32,015 nt of DNA from an uncultured delta proteobacterium (GTDB taxonomy: Bacteria > Myxococcota_A > Polyangia > Polyangiales > Ga0077539), in NCBI GenBank assembly GCA_903860995.1, contig CAIOSS010000681.1, forward strand, positions 1 to 32,015, written 5' to 3'. Of the stretch, positions 1-7,377 are shown one piece after another. How positions within the stretch are numbered: the stretch's first letter is position 1; the number at the start of each line of letters is the position of its first letter. The position numbers and the translations under genes are program-made. The notes under the pieces were generated by a model that was not told the DNA's origin, did no database searches, and saw only the letters and a list, made by a program, of their open reading frames with translations.

Positions 1-474
1 ACCGCCCTCGCCGCCAAGGCGCTGATCCCGCGGCGCGCGGTGGAGAAGATCCGCGAGGGCTGCGGCAACATCGACGCCGCCACCGACTGCGTCGCGCTCA
101 ACGCGCTCTTCATCCGGCACGCCGCCGCCATCAAGGGCCGCCACCCGCTGGCCAGGTCCGACATCGTCGAGGCCGGCGACGTGGGCAATGCGCTGCTCAA
201 GATTCTCCAGCCGAAGCGCGCCCGCGCCCGCGCCACCTCCGCCGACGTCGCCCGCGCCGTCGACCACCGCGACCGACTCTGGACCCTCCTCGTGCAGCGC
301 TTCGAGGGCCCCCACGGACTCGAGCGCGCCGCCATGCACCTCTGGGGTCGCGACGACGCGCAGCACGTTGCGCCGCTGCTGTCGTTCACGCCGAACGCCG
401 CGCGCGAGGGCCGCCGCGAAGCCCACCGACGGACCTCTCCCTACGCCTGCTCCCACACGCTCGGGACCGCGTAG
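1..474 (+). CDS. Hypothetical protein, 5' end outside window
   Basis: The reading frame is open from the first base, so the ATG at 40 is probably internal and the gene starts outside the window. The visible 157 residues are mostly helical and basic, with no signal peptide or membrane segment. I recognise no family. The stretch around 'RDRLWTLLVQRF' looks like a real globular protein rather than a shadow frame. The 3' end overlaps the convergent VapC-like toxin gene by 34 bases, and the last ~25 residues are Arg/Ser-rich, so the true end may have been shifted by a frameshift. No function is proposed. Confidence 0.5.
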   Translation, partial: TALAAKALIPRRAVEKIREGCGNIDAATDCVALNALFIRHAAAIKGRHPLARSDIVEAGDVGNALLKILQPKRARARATSADVARAVDHRDRLWTLLVQRFEGPHGLERAAMHLWGRDDAQHVAPLLSFTPNAAREGRREAHRRTSPYACSHTLGTA

Positions 475-815
475 GCGGTCACCAGCACGTCGCGCGTGAC
501 GATCGTGAGCCCCTCGACGATCGCCTGCGCCACGAGGATGCGATCGAAGGGATCGCGATGGATCAGCGGCAGCGTGCGCACCAGCTCAGCATGCGCGACG
601 CCGACCGGCAGCTCGCGGAAGCCGTAGTCGGCGACCGCCTCGGCGAACGAGCCCCTCACGGCGATCTTGCCGAGCCCCGCCTTGATCGCCACCTCCCACG
701 CGCTCGCCGCGCTCACCAGCACTTCGTCGGCCGCGCGGATGCGCCGCACGACCTTCGCGGGCAACGTCCCCTCGTCCCACCAGAGGAAGGCGTGGGTGTC
801 GAGCAGCAGCCTCAA
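441..815 (-). CDS. vapC: VapC-like PIN-domain toxin ribonuclease
   Basis: A 124-residue PIN-domain protein, the usual size for VapC toxins, which are Mg-dependent RNases that cut tRNA or rRNA. The N-terminus 'LRLLLDTHAFLWW' carries the first catalytic Asp. 'SAASAWEVAIK' holds the conserved acidic residue, and 'HRDPFDRILVAQA' and 'IVTRD' give the remaining acidic positions. The start is TTG at 815, chosen because the PIN fold begins exactly there and because it overlaps the antitoxin stop codon (TTGA), implying translational coupling. The longer 222-residue ORF in the track is out-of-frame antitoxin sequence fused to this gene. The 3' end overlaps the convergent gene at 1-474. All key PIN residues appear present, so it is probably functional. 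Confidence 0.87.
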   Translation of the reverse strand: MRLLLDTHAFLWWDEGTLPAKVVRRIRAADEVLVSAASAWEVAIKAGLGKIAVRGSFAEAVADYGFRELPVGVAHAELVRTLPLIHRDPFDRILVAQAIVEGLTIVTRDVLVTAYAVPSVWEQA

Positions 816-1075
816 CGCGCGCTTCCCTCGAAGGCGGCGAGGACGTCGTCGGGCAACGGATCGTCGAAGTCGCTCGCGACCACGAAGCGCCCCTTGCCCT
901 TCCCGGGCACGCGCAGCTTCACCGCGCCATCCTCCAGCGGGACGAGGCGCGCCCGCGGCTTCCCGGCGCGCGCCAGGATGATGGTCTCCCCCGCGCTGGC
1001 CCGCTCGACCAGCTCCGGCAGATGGGCCTTGGCCTCGGCGATGTTGTAGACCGCTGCCTTCGTCCGATCGCTCAT
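812..1075 (-). CDS. Phd/YefM-type antitoxin of the VapC-like toxin
   Basis: An 87-residue antitoxin. The N-terminal part ('YNIAEAKAHLPELVERASAG' followed by 'ETIILARAGKPRARLVPL') is the standard Phd/YefM DNA-binding dimerisation fold. The acidic C-terminal tail ('SDFDDPLPDDVLAAFEG') is the usual toxin-wrapping segment that neutralises a PIN toxin. It lies directly upstream of the toxin with a 4-base overlap, the classic antitoxin-first order. A perfect inverted repeat lies 18 bases upstream of the start and suits autorepression. The ATG at 1075 is the only sensible start for this family. Confidence 0.88.
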   Translation of the reverse strand: MSDRTKAAVYNIAEAKAHLPELVERASAGETIILARAGKPRARLVPLEDGAVKLRVPGKGKGRFVVASDFDDPLPDDVLAAFEGSAR

Positions 1076-1093
1076 CCGCCGACGGTAGCAACC

Positions 1094-1108
1094 TGACCAC
1101 CCTGGTCA
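1094..1108. promoter_or_regulatory. Candidate toxin-antitoxin operator (perfect inverted repeat)
   Basis: TGACCA-CCC-TGGTCA, a perfect 6-bp inverted repeat with a 3-base spacer, lies between the divergent antitoxin (start 1075) and MNT-like gene (ATG 1109). On the minus strand it overlaps a -35-like TTGACC, with a weak -10-like TACCGT about 16 bases further on. That would put the transcript start very close to the antitoxin ATG (near-leaderless mRNA). Autorepression at this site is inferred from the family. Confidence 0.6.
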
Positions 1109-1508
1109 ATGCAGCCGCCGTCCGTCGCCGCGATCGCGCCGCTCCCTCCGCCCGCCTCTTCGGCCATCCCTCCCTTCGTGAACCTCACGCGCGCCGAGAC
1201 CGGCGCCCTCGCCGACCTCTGCGCCACCGTTCGCACCCGCTTCGGCCCATGCCTGCGCGAGCTCCGCCCTCTTCGGCTCGCGCGCCCGCGGTGAGGGCCA
1301 CGAGCACTCGGACCTCGACGTGCTCATCGTCGTCGACGACCTCGCCGGCTCCGGGGCTCGCGCGGTCGCGCAGGGCTGCGGCGACCTCCTCACCGCCTAC
1401 GACGTGCTCGTCTCGCCCTTCATCGTGAGCACCGAGCACATCACGCGCCTGCGCTCCCGCGAGCGCCTCATCGCCGCAGAGATCGCCCGCGACGCGGTGC
1501 CGCGGTGA
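1109..1508 (+). pseudogene. MNT-type nucleotidyltransferase, frameshifted
   Basis: Two adjacent frames together encode a minimal nucleotidyltransferase of the MNT/HEPN toxin-antitoxin type. The upstream frame gives 'LTRAETGALADLCATVRTRFG', and the downstream frame gives 'LFGSRARGEGHEHSDLDVLI', which holds the GS..R...SDxD active-site signature. Removing one C from the CCC at about 1267-1269 joins them into a protein of roughly 132 residues. The ATG at 1109 abuts the palindromic operator; GTG at 1178 is an equally natural start for the domain. In MNT/HEPN systems this protein adds AMP to the HEPN partner. The stop overlaps the start of the next gene (GTGA), the usual coupled arrangement. Either a true pseudogene or a sequencing error. 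Confidence 0.72.
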
Positions 1509-1900
1509 CCGGCGACAACCGCCGCCGCAACATCGCCGAGGAGGTGGCCCGCGCCGAAGAGTCGCCGCGCGCGGCGCACGGCGAGGCCGTCGTGCGCGAC
1601 CAGGTGTCGGGCTACTACATCGCGCAGTTCGGGCGCGACGCCGTAGGGGCCATCGACGACCTGATCGAACCGGACGACTGGAAGCTGTGGCAGCAGCTGT
1701 CGATGCCCGCCGCGGCGGCGTTGCTCAAGGCGATCGCGGCGCGAATCGACCTGCGAATGATCCGCAAGCACAAGCGAGTACCCAAGAAGCCCGTCCCCAA
1801 GAGGAATCGCTTCAAGAACGAGCCTCACGTCTCGACCAAGAAGCTGCTGGATGGGACCGCGAAGGAGAAACCGAAGAAGGCCTCATCAAAGGCACGTTGA
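1505..1900 (+). pseudogene. HEPN-like N-terminus fused to a transposase-like C-terminus
   Basis: GTG at 1505 overlaps the MNT stop codon, where a HEPN partner is expected. The first ~25 residues ('RRRNIAEEVARAEESPRAA') fit the start of a HEPN protein, but the sequence then departs from that fold. The remainder ('GRDAVGAIDDLIEPDDWKLW', then a basic 'RKHKRVPKKPVPKR' and 'EPHVSTKKLLDG' tail) resembles the C-terminal end of IS4-type transposases as I remember them. The best reading is a HEPN gene cut by an insertion that left only the transposase 3' end in the same frame, making a 131-residue chimera. The HEPN start is inferred mainly from position; the transposase assignment is from pattern memory only. 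Confidence 0.45.
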
Positions 1901-1906
1901 AAGGGC

Positions 1907-1924
1907 TGGTTGGTAGACCAACCA
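1907..1924. terminator. Candidate bidirectional terminator hairpin
   Basis: TGGTTGGT-AG-ACCAACCA is a perfect 8-bp inverted repeat with a 2-base centre, located in the 41-bp gap between the convergent genes ending at 1900 (+) and 1942 (-). No T-run follows, which is common in very GC-rich genomes. Position and symmetry suggest that it ends transcription from both sides. Confidence 0.55.
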
Positions 1925-1941
1925 CCGGACAACCCAACCGG

Positions 1942-2769
1942 TCACTCCCCCGAGGCACCATCGGAGGCAGCCGCAGGGTTCGCCTGCCGTCGCTGGCGGA
2001 ACCGCTCGAAGCGCGCGGCCATGGCGGCCTCATAGGCTGCGTGCCGCGCGGCGTCCCGAGACCGCGACCGCAGGCTCAAGGCGTAGGCCGACGATGGCGC
2101 CGCTGCCACAGGTGCGGAGCCCGGCGATGGCGCGGCTGCCACCTCGAGAGACCGGCTCATGAGGAGCGCCCGCCCCTCCCACTCGGCTCGAAAGCAGGCG
2201 GTCCCGCTCGCGACGGCCTGCGCCAGCTCGGGCGCGTCTCCCGGGATACCACCAGGGTTCGCGGCCAGGGCCTCCTGCATCGCCGCCTGGACGATGCAGC
2301 CCTCGCCGAACATGAACACCCGGTCCGGCCCGAGGCGAGACTCGACGTGGCGGCCGCGCACGAAGGTGAACTGCACCCGGCGGTCTGGGGCGCCGAGCGC
2401 CCTCGTCAGACCCGCCAGGGCCTCCTGGAAGCCCGCCGCGAGGCCCTCTGGAGCGACCTGCGCCGTCGCCTGGTCGTACAGGGCCACACCTCCTACGAAG
2501 GTCACGCAGCGCGCCACCTGCGACGCGACCGGACCGGGTGCCGTCTGGCCCGACGAAGGCGCCCTGACGGAGAAGCAGGCCACCTCCACCCCGGGCGTGC
2601 TCGTGTCCCGCGAGACCGGCGCTCCGAGGTGCGCCACGACCTCCTCCCACGACCGATCCACCACCGCGTCCACCCACGCCGCCTCGCGACCCACCGACGT
2701 CGGCCTGACCGACATCCCAGCCCCGCAGCCGCCCAGGAGGGCCATCATCGAAATCAGCAGTCGCTTCAT
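1942..2769 (-). CDS. Lipoprotein of unknown function
   Basis: A 275-residue protein starting 'MKRLLISMMALLGGCGAG', a short lipoprotein signal peptide with lipobox LGGC (Cys15). The start at 2769 is preferred over the longer ORF because a strong ribosome-binding site (GGAAGAGGAGCG) precedes it and the signal peptide begins there. The mature part contains 'VDRSWEEVVAHLGAP', scattered Cys residues and 'RRVQFTFVRGRHVESRLG', a motif echoed in the gene remnant across the repeat at 3011-3158 ('GRFTFVRDEPLRW'). This suggests that the two derive from related genes. The C-terminus is Ala/Arg-rich and probably disordered. No enzymatic motif is visible. The promoter region (2770-2888) abuts copy 1 of the dispersed repeat. 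Confidence 0.75.
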   Translation of the reverse strand: MKRLLISMMALLGGCGAGMSVRPTSVGREAAWVDAVVDRSWEEVVAHLGAPVSRDTSTPGVEVACFSVRAPSSGQTAPGPVASQVARCVTFVGGVALYDQATAQVAPEGLAAGFQEALAGLTRALGAPDRRVQFTFVRGRHVESRLGPDRVFMFGEGCIVQAAMQEALAANPGGIPGDAPELAQAVASGTACFRAEWEGRALLMSRSLEVAAAPSPGSAPVAAAPSSAYALSLRSRSRDAARHAAYEAAMAARFERFRQRRQANPAAASDGASGE

Positions 2770-2888
2770 ACCCTCGCTCCTCTTCCAGCCGTCACCCGAC
2801 GCGCGGACCCTGCCGGATTCCCCTGCGCCTGTCACCCGCTCCCCGCCCAACGACCGCTCACCGGCGCAGGGGCCCAGGCCTCCCCGGT

Positions 2889-3010
2889 GCACAGGGCGTC
2901 CAATGAGGCACCCCGGCTGGCACGGATTCACCCGGGTTTACAGAGGATCCATGATCAGCAGGACACCGTCCCGCGAGCGCCGCCAAGAGCTTCCGGGACG
3001 CCGCCCTGGC
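2889..3010 (+). repeat. 124-bp dispersed TIR element, copy 1
   Basis: This is the most divergent of four same-direction copies. The 5' end reads ACAGGGCGTCCAATG and the 3' end GGGACGCCGCCCTGGC. GGCGTCC near the left end pairs with GGACGCC near the right end as terminal inverted repeats. The core 'ATGATCAGCAGGACACCGTC' is identical in all four copies. The left flank is the promoter side of the lipoprotein gene at 1942; the right flank is a truncated minus-strand gene. Confidence 0.9.
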
Positions 3011-3158
3011 CCGAGGCGCACATCGCCGCGTAGCGCAGCGCCGGGTCGAGGGTGACGCCGCCCCCGCGGGCGTCTGTGGGCGGACTCGCCGGGTCAGCGT
3101 CGGTCGTGGTCCAGCGGAGCGGTTCGTCCCGGACGAAGGTGAACCGACCAGGTCGTCG
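3011..3158 (-). pseudogene. Truncated gene remnant, product unknown
   Basis: The minus-strand frame reads 'RRPGRFTFVRDEPLRWTTTD' then 'GGGVTLDPALRYAAMCASGQ', and runs into repeat copy 1 where the coding character ends. It has no start or signal peptide of its own. 'FTFVR' and its surroundings recall the lipoprotein at 1942-2769, so this may be the 3' part of a related gene, cut by the repeat on one side and joined next to the beta-propeller gene on the other. No function can be assigned. Confidence 0.4.
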
Positions 3159-3166
3159 GGATGGGT

Positions 3167-4087
3167 TCAGTAGGCGTCGGGCCCGAGCCAGCGCACCCGT
3201 CCCTCCTTTTCGAGCACCGCGAGCATTCCGCTGCACGCGACGACCGCGCGCAACCCGCCGAGTTCGAGACGCACGCGCTGCCAGCGTCCGCGCTCGGCCC
3301 CCGTCGCGACGTCGAAGATGGCCACGATGCCGGTCGTGTCCCATGCCACAACGTGCCTCGCGTCCGGGGTCAGCCGCAGTGGGACGCTCGCAAACTCTGG
3401 GATCCGCAGCGTCGTGCGGGCTCCGTCTGGCGCGCGGACGATGAGGGCCCCATCGTCGCTGGTGCGCAGGATCAGCCATCCCAGATCATCCACGCTGACG
3501 AGCTCGCCACGCGGCAGACCGAGCTTCTCGCGCGCCGTGCCCCCGAGTGGAACCCGCTCGTGGTCTGGGTAGGCGTACTCGTAGGTCGCCGCGAGCGACC
3601 AGGGAGGCAGGACGTTCTGGCCCAGCGCGAGCTGACGTGGTGGCGCCAACGGGGCCGACAAGCGGAACTCCAGGAGCCGAGCGACCCGGTCGGTGGGGTG
3701 CCCGCCGCGCTCCTGGGTCTCGGCCAGCACGCGATCCGGTCCGGCGATGGCGGCGCACACGAAGACGTCGTTGGAGTAGGTGGTCGGCCAGCGGGCGCGC
3801 ACCGCCCCGTCGTCGAGCCCGCGCACTTGCAACTCGTGGTCGGCCCGCACGATGGCCGCGAGGCCGTGGCCCGCCGCGAGCGCCACGACGGGACCTTCGC
3901 CCGCGAAGGTTCGCGCGACCGCGGGGCCGCTCCACACGGCGAGGAGGCCGTCGGCGCTCACCGACACCAGCCGTGTGCCGTCCACCGCGAGAAATGCCGC
4001 GGGCCTCCCTCCAGGGGCGTCGCAACTGGCCTGCAACCCCAGAACGCCGTCCGTCTCTTCTCCCGCGCGAGTCACATGTCCTGCCAT
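3167..4087 (-). CDS. Beta-propeller (WD40/quinoprotein-like) protein
   Basis: A 306-residue protein built of repeated four-stranded blades. Examples are 'LAVDGTRLVSVSADGLLAVW' near the N-terminus, 'VALAAGHGLAAIVRADHELQ', 'LTPDARHVVAWDTTGIVAIF' and 'GMLAVLEKEGRVRWLGPDAY' at the very end. This is the D-x-R-x-(V/L)-x-(S/W) pattern of WD40 or PQQ-like propellers that serve as interaction scaffolds. I chose ATG at 4087, where blade-like sequence starts and where GGAG sits 8 bases upstream; the track's longer start adds low-complexity sequence. No signal peptide or membrane segment is visible, so it is probably cytoplasmic. The 3' end stops just before the remnant next to repeat copy 1. Binding partners cannot be inferred. 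Confidence 0.7.
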   Translation of the reverse strand: MAGHVTRAGEETDGVLGLQASCDAPGGRPAAFLAVDGTRLVSVSADGLLAVWSGPAVARTFAGEGPVVALAAGHGLAAIVRADHELQVRGLDDGAVRARWPTTYSNDVFVCAAIAGPDRVLAETQERGGHPTDRVARLLEFRLSAPLAPPRQLALGQNVLPPWSLAATYEYAYPDHERVPLGGTAREKLGLPRGELVSVDDLGWLILRTSDDGALIVRAPDGARTTLRIPEFASVPLRLTPDARHVVAWDTTGIVAIFDVATGAERGRWQRVRLELGGLRAVVACSGMLAVLEKEGRVRWLGPDAY

Positions 4088-4444
4088 GGGGCGGACTCCA
4101 GCATGTCTCCGTGACAAAGGTCCAACCGACACCCGACTCGTGCGGAGTGCGGTGCACCCGGAAAACAAGGATCCGTGGGCCGAAGACGAGGACGGCGGGC
4201 CGTACCCCGACGACATCGGTCCAGAGGACTTCCCGTTTCCCGAGGAAGGCGCCGGACCGAAGGGCGCCGATCCCTCCATGACCTGGCCCGAAGATGCGGG
4301 CGAGCCGCCTGATCCTCCGCCGCCGCTCGCCGAGGACCGGGGCGATCCGCCAGTGCCGCCGGTTGGCTACGAGGGGCGACGCACCGGGCGGAGACCTTCC
4401 GCGCATGGCACTGGGCGCGGCGGTCGACGATCACGAGCGCGCTG
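4088..4444 (+). other. Gene-poor stretch with an acidic, proline-rich open frame
   Basis: From GTG 4140 the plus strand encodes an acidic, proline-rich stretch ('PYPDDIGPEDFPFPEEG', then 'PEDAGEPPDPPPPLAEDRGD') up to about 4370. It diverges from the propeller gene. The frame continues to 4766, but there the nidogen-like remnant occupies another frame. It may be the 5' part of a disordered or secreted protein cut near 4370-4440, or a chance open frame. I see no ribosome-binding site, RNA gene or clear promoter. Confidence 0.3.
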
Positions 4445-5086
4445 GTGGTCGACCACGACTGGACCCGGCCGAGCTACGACCGCAACGCGGCGACCGGGTG
4501 CGAGGCCAACCTCCCGACCAGCCCGACGTACTGCGCCGCGTGCGGCACCGTGTGCCCGGCGGTCACCAACGGCGTCCCGGCGCGCACCGCGGGCGTCATC
4601 GGGTTCGCCTTCAACGCGACCGGCATCAGCGCGACGGCGTTTCGGGCGGACACCCACGGCAACCTCCTGCTCGGCACGACCGGCGGGTCGTCGTCGCTCA
4701 CCAACGCGTGCCCGCTCACGGGCACGTCGCGCGCGTTCACCATCGCCCCGCTGTGGGGCGACATGAACCTCAACCGCGTGCTCACGCCCGCCGGGCGGCA
4801 CCGCATCTGCACGGTGAACACTGGCAGCGCGCCGAGCCGCCAGTGGGCCGTCACCTGGGAGGAGGTGCCGTTCTACAGCTCCACCATCACCACGGCGGCG
4901 ACGTTCTCGGCGGTGATGTCCGAGGCCACGTCGGCGATCACCTTCCAGTGGGCGACCGGCTGCGTCTCGACCTCGGCGACCATCGGCGTGCAGGGCGCGA
5001 CCACCGCGCAGTCGACCACCGTCGGCACCTGCAACGTCGCGCAGAGCCTCAACGGCAACCAGGTCACGCTCACCCTCGTCCCCTGA
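4445..5086 (+). pseudogene. 5'-truncated Cys-rich protein with nidogen-like beta domain
   Basis: The frame starts at GTG 4445 without a ribosome-binding site or signal peptide. It enters in the middle of the Cys-rich module used by other exported proteins here ('TGCEANLPTSPTYCAACGTV'), so the 5' end looks lost. A beta-sandwich domain follows: 'IGFAFNATGISATAFRADTH' (a strand leading to an N-G-L turn), 'TIAPLWGDMNLN' and 'RQWAVTWEEVPFYSS'. This pattern is typical of nidogen-like domains in bacterial surface proteins. The C-terminus ends naturally in Thr/Val-rich strands at 5086. It was probably an extracellular or outer-membrane protein. It could be expressed as a fragment, but the absence of export signals argues against function. 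Confidence 0.55.
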
Positions 5087-5205
5087 TCCCTGCGTCGGTG
5101 CACACCCTCTGAACGGCGTTCGTCCCCCACTGGACGGGCGCCGCGAGGGCGTGCAACGGTCGACGTCCGACAGTCCTGTCGCCGTTCGGGGAGCCCGTTC
5201 AGCCG

Positions 5206-6342
5206 ATGAAAAGAAGCGTCCTCTGGTTCGCGTTGCTCTTGCCCGCCTGCGATGCCGCGGGTGGAGACAGCATCTTCGTGGTCGAAGACGACGTGCCCGA
5301 AGAGGTCGACGCGGGCTTCGCGCCGATTGACACCGGCGTCGCCCGCGACACGGGCATCGTGCGCCCGACGGACAACGGCGTCGTGCCGCGCGACCTGGGC
5401 TCCCCCGTCGACGCGGGCTCCCCCGTCGACGCGGGCTTCCCCGTGGACAACGGGTTCGAGCGCGACGTGGGCTTCCCCGTGGACGTGGGCTTCCCCCGCG
5501 ACGCGGGCTTCGCGCTGGACACCGGCGTCACGCCCGGGCGCACCACCGTGATCGCCGGGCGGCGCTGCACCGTCGACGGCGACTGCTTCGGCGCCGCGTC
5601 CGCCCTCGCGTGCGTCACCACCATCGGCGGCAACGTGTGCACCGTCGGCGCGGGCTGCGACCAGGGCTCCGTCGCGGCGGAGGAGGCCGCCTGCGGGGGC
5701 CGCTACGCGACGTGCCTCGTGTACTCGACCCCGGCCACCGGGCCGCAGATCAGCCTGTGCAGCCGCGCGTGCGTCTCCGGGGCGCGCACGGAGGCCACCG
5801 GCGCGTGCCCCGCCAGCTCGATCTGCACCACCAACTGGCTGCAACTGCAGACCGCGCAGACCGAGGCGCCGGGCTGCCTGCCGTTCTGCACCTCCGACGC
5901 CGACTGCGCCGGGGCCCTCGCCGGCGACGCCTCCGTCATGCGCTGCAACACCCGCCTCGGGCGCTGCACGACGGCGCCCGTCAACCCCGCGCTGCGCGCC
6001 GACGGGTCGCTCTGCAACCCGATGATGATCCAGTCGACCGGCGTCGCGCAGTGCCGCGGCACGTGCTTCTCGCTCTCCACGGCGCGCCCGGCGGAGGGCC
6101 TGTGCGGGTCGTTCATCAACGTCCGCACCGCCCCTGCGGGGTGCACCGACGACCCGATGATGACCCCGCGCGGCCCGATGGGCGACGAGCTGGGCGTGTG
6201 CATCTTCCGCGAGTGCACCAACAACGTGGGCTGCACCGGCGGGTCGTACTGCGTGTACCCCGAAGACGCGTCGGGTGTGCGCCGCGACGCGGTGCCGTAC
6301 TGCGCCTACCGCACGACGCTCCAGCCGAGCGGCATTCCCTGA
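5206..6342 (+). CDS. Cys-rich lipoprotein with hexapeptide linker
   Basis: A 378-residue predicted lipoprotein: 'MKRSVLWFALLLPACDA' gives lipobox LPAC with Cys15. Residues ~30-108 form a low-complexity linker, including tandem hexapeptides of the type G-F-P-V-D-A/V. The C-terminal ~265 residues are rich in evenly spaced cysteines ('RRCTVDGDCFG', 'FCTSDADCAGALAG', 'RECTNNVGCTGGSYC'), the D-x-D-C pattern common in myxobacterial surface proteins and probably disulfide-bonded. A GGGGAG lies about 13 bases upstream of the ATG. No catalytic motif is visible; a structural or binding role at the cell surface is inferred. The plus strand is clearly coding; the long minus-strand ORF over it is a shadow. 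Confidence 0.85.
   Translation: MKRSVLWFALLLPACDAAGGDSIFVVEDDVPEEVDAGFAPIDTGVARDTGIVRPTDNGVVPRDLGSPVDAGSPVDAGFPVDNGFERDVGFPVDVGFPRDAGFALDTGVTPGRTTVIAGRRCTVDGDCFGAASALACVTTIGGNVCTVGAGCDQGSVAAEEAACGGRYATCLVYSTPATGPQISLCSRACVSGARTEATGACPASSICTTNWLQLQTAQTEAPGCLPFCTSDADCAGALAGDASVMRCNTRLGRCTTAPVNPALRADGSLCNPMMIQSTGVAQCRGTCFSLSTARPAEGLCGSFINVRTAPAGCTDDPMMTPRGPMGDELGVCIFRECTNNVGCTGGSYCVYPEDASGVRRDAVPYCAYRTTLQPSGIP
5392..5526 (+). repeat. 18-bp tandem repeats encoding a hexapeptide linker
   Basis: About seven imperfect 18-base units encode [S/F]-[P/E]-[V/R]-D-[A/V/N]-G repeats ('SPVDAGSPVDAGFPVDNG' and following). They lie between the lipid anchor and the Cys-rich domain of the lipoprotein. The first two SPVDAG units are almost identical at DNA level, which would allow length change by slippage. 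The linker probably spaces the domain away from the membrane. Confidence 0.8.
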
Positions 6343-6577
6343 TTCACGCGGCCTGGTCGCGGCGCGCGGCGGGCGGCGCGAGCGAGAGTCCCGTTCGAAT
6401 CCGGGGCGCCCGCCCACGCCGACGGTCGACGCCTCACCGGAGCGAAGCGACGGCGCGACCGCCCACGCCCACAGTCCCCGGCGTTTCGATCTGCGCCCGC
6501 GACGATCGGAGATGAGATCGAGCACGTAGTCTTCGGCCATCACGTCGGCGACGCGGCCGAGGCCGACGAGGCCGAGG
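6343..6577. other. Intergenic stretch, no gene recognised
   Basis: No convincing coding frame is seen between the Cys-rich lipoprotein stop and the ABC remnant. GTTCGAATCC at 6393-6402 resembles a tRNA T-loop, but no tRNA cloverleaf can be drawn. A short minus-strand frame near 6515-6610 ('AFTAVWITLGLVGLGRVADV') is hydrophobic, but it overlaps the better-supported ABC remnant and is not called. Confidence 0.5.
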
Positions 6578-6704
6578 GTGATCCAGACGGCGGTGAAGGC
6601 CGCGCACCCCGGCGTGCGGGCCCGCGGGGTGACCCGGCGGTACCTCATGGGCGACGTGTCCATCGACGCGCTGCGCGGGGTCGACCTGAGCCTCGACGAG
6701 GGGG
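6578..6704 (+). pseudogene. ABC transporter ATP-binding protein, N-terminal fragment
   Basis: The frame reads 'VRARGVTRRYLMGDVSIDAL' and then 'RGVDLSLDEG', the opening strands of LolD/MacB-type ABC ATPases, where the Walker A loop (GPSGSGKST) would normally follow within about 12 residues. Instead the sequence enters repeat copy 2 and reaches a stop in its core, giving an unrelated tail. The start is uncertain: 6578 (GTG) in the track or GTG 6614, which fits the family better. Without Walker A/B it cannot bind or hydrolyse ATP. The rest of the gene is not in this window. Confidence 0.7.
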
Positions 6705-6828
6705 TGCATAGGGCGTCCAACGGGGCACCCCGGCCCGGCATGGATTCGCTCGGGTTTACTGAGAATCCATGATCAGCAGGACACCGTCCCGCGAGCGCTG
6801 CAAGGAGCTCCCTGGACGCCGCCTTGGC
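6705..6828 (+). repeat. 124-bp dispersed TIR element, copy 2
   Basis: It spans TGCATAGGGCGTCCAACG to TGGACGCCGCCTTGGC. The outer GGCGTCCA/TGGACGCC pair is a perfect 8-bp terminal inverted repeat in this copy. The left flank is a truncated ABC ATPase and the right flank a carbonic anhydrase C-terminus; both are cut at the element edge. Confidence 0.92.
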
Positions 6829-6830
6829 GC

Positions 6831-6989
6831 GTGGCGGAGATCCACGTGCGCCGCTCGGTCGAGGCGGTCTTCGAGCAGAGCGTCGTCCTGCGCGAGATGA
6901 TCGAGGGCGGCCACATCGCCCTCGTGGGCGCGATGTACTCCGTGGAGACCGGCGGCATGGACCCATTCGATCAGAGCGCTCGTGCGTGA
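6831..6989 (+). pseudogene. Beta-carbonic anhydrase, C-terminal fragment
   Basis: About 52 residues in frame: 'VAEIHVRRSVEAVFEQSVVL' then 'GGHIALVGAMYSVETGGMD'. This matches the C-terminal helix and strand of beta-class carbonic anhydrases ('...L..G.i.ivGamYd..tG.v'). The zinc-binding Cys/His/Cys region, which lies upstream in the family, is missing because the frame begins at the right edge of repeat copy 2. It is certainly non-functional as a carbonic anhydrase. Confidence 0.75.
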
Positions 6990-7377
6990 CCGCGGCAACG
7001 GCTGCGTCGCCAGGGTTCCGCGTTGACGGCGCGCGGTCGCTCCGCCCTCCGGAGGGGAGCGCGCGCCCACGTCGTCAGTCCCTGCCTCGCGGGCGGTGGC
7101 GTCGCCGGCTGCGTCGCTCATGATGGCGCTCGGCGAGATGCAGCAGTCGGGCGCGGTGCTGATCATCGAAGCGCCCGAGGGGGACCCCTCAACTCAAGGA
7201 GGTCGACTTCATCAAGTATCGCCTGCCGGACGGTGCGCCGTCTGCCACCGGAGCCTGAGCAGCACGGCCGTCGCGGGGCGGCGTTCCACGGTCGGGCCTG
7301 GACCGTTTCAAAGGCGTTGCTCGTCGCGCGGGGTGGCCCGCCGGCGTGGTGATAGGTTGGTGCGAAGGAGCCACCGC
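6990..7377. other. Probable gene debris upstream of the GH5 gene
   Basis: Two short coding-like pieces are visible on the plus strand in different frames: 'MALGEMQQSGAVLIIEAPEG' (7127-7186) and 'LKEVDFIKYRLPDGAPSATG' ending in TGA near 7260. I cannot assign either. They may be unrelated fragments joined near 7190, like the debris around the repeats. The last 50 bases should contain the GH5 promoter; AAGGAG at 7365-7370 is its ribosome-binding site. Confidence 0.4.

Noticed and set aside
6393-6416. tRNA-like 3' half (GTTCGAATCC followed by a CCA-like end)
   Set aside because: The T-stem has a C-C mismatch, and the upstream bases do not form acceptor, D or anticodon stems of a 76-base tRNA.
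6515-6610. Hydrophobic minus-strand peptide 'AFTAVWITLGLVGLGRVADV' as a membrane protein remnant
   Set aside because: It overlaps the plus-strand ABC N-terminus, which has a specific family match; no start, stop or neighbour supports the minus strand.
4873-6966. 697-residue minus-strand ORF
   Set aside because: It lies opposite a clearly coding lipoprotein with signal peptide and Cys pattern; its own translation is Arg/Ala-rich noise and runs through repeat copy 2.
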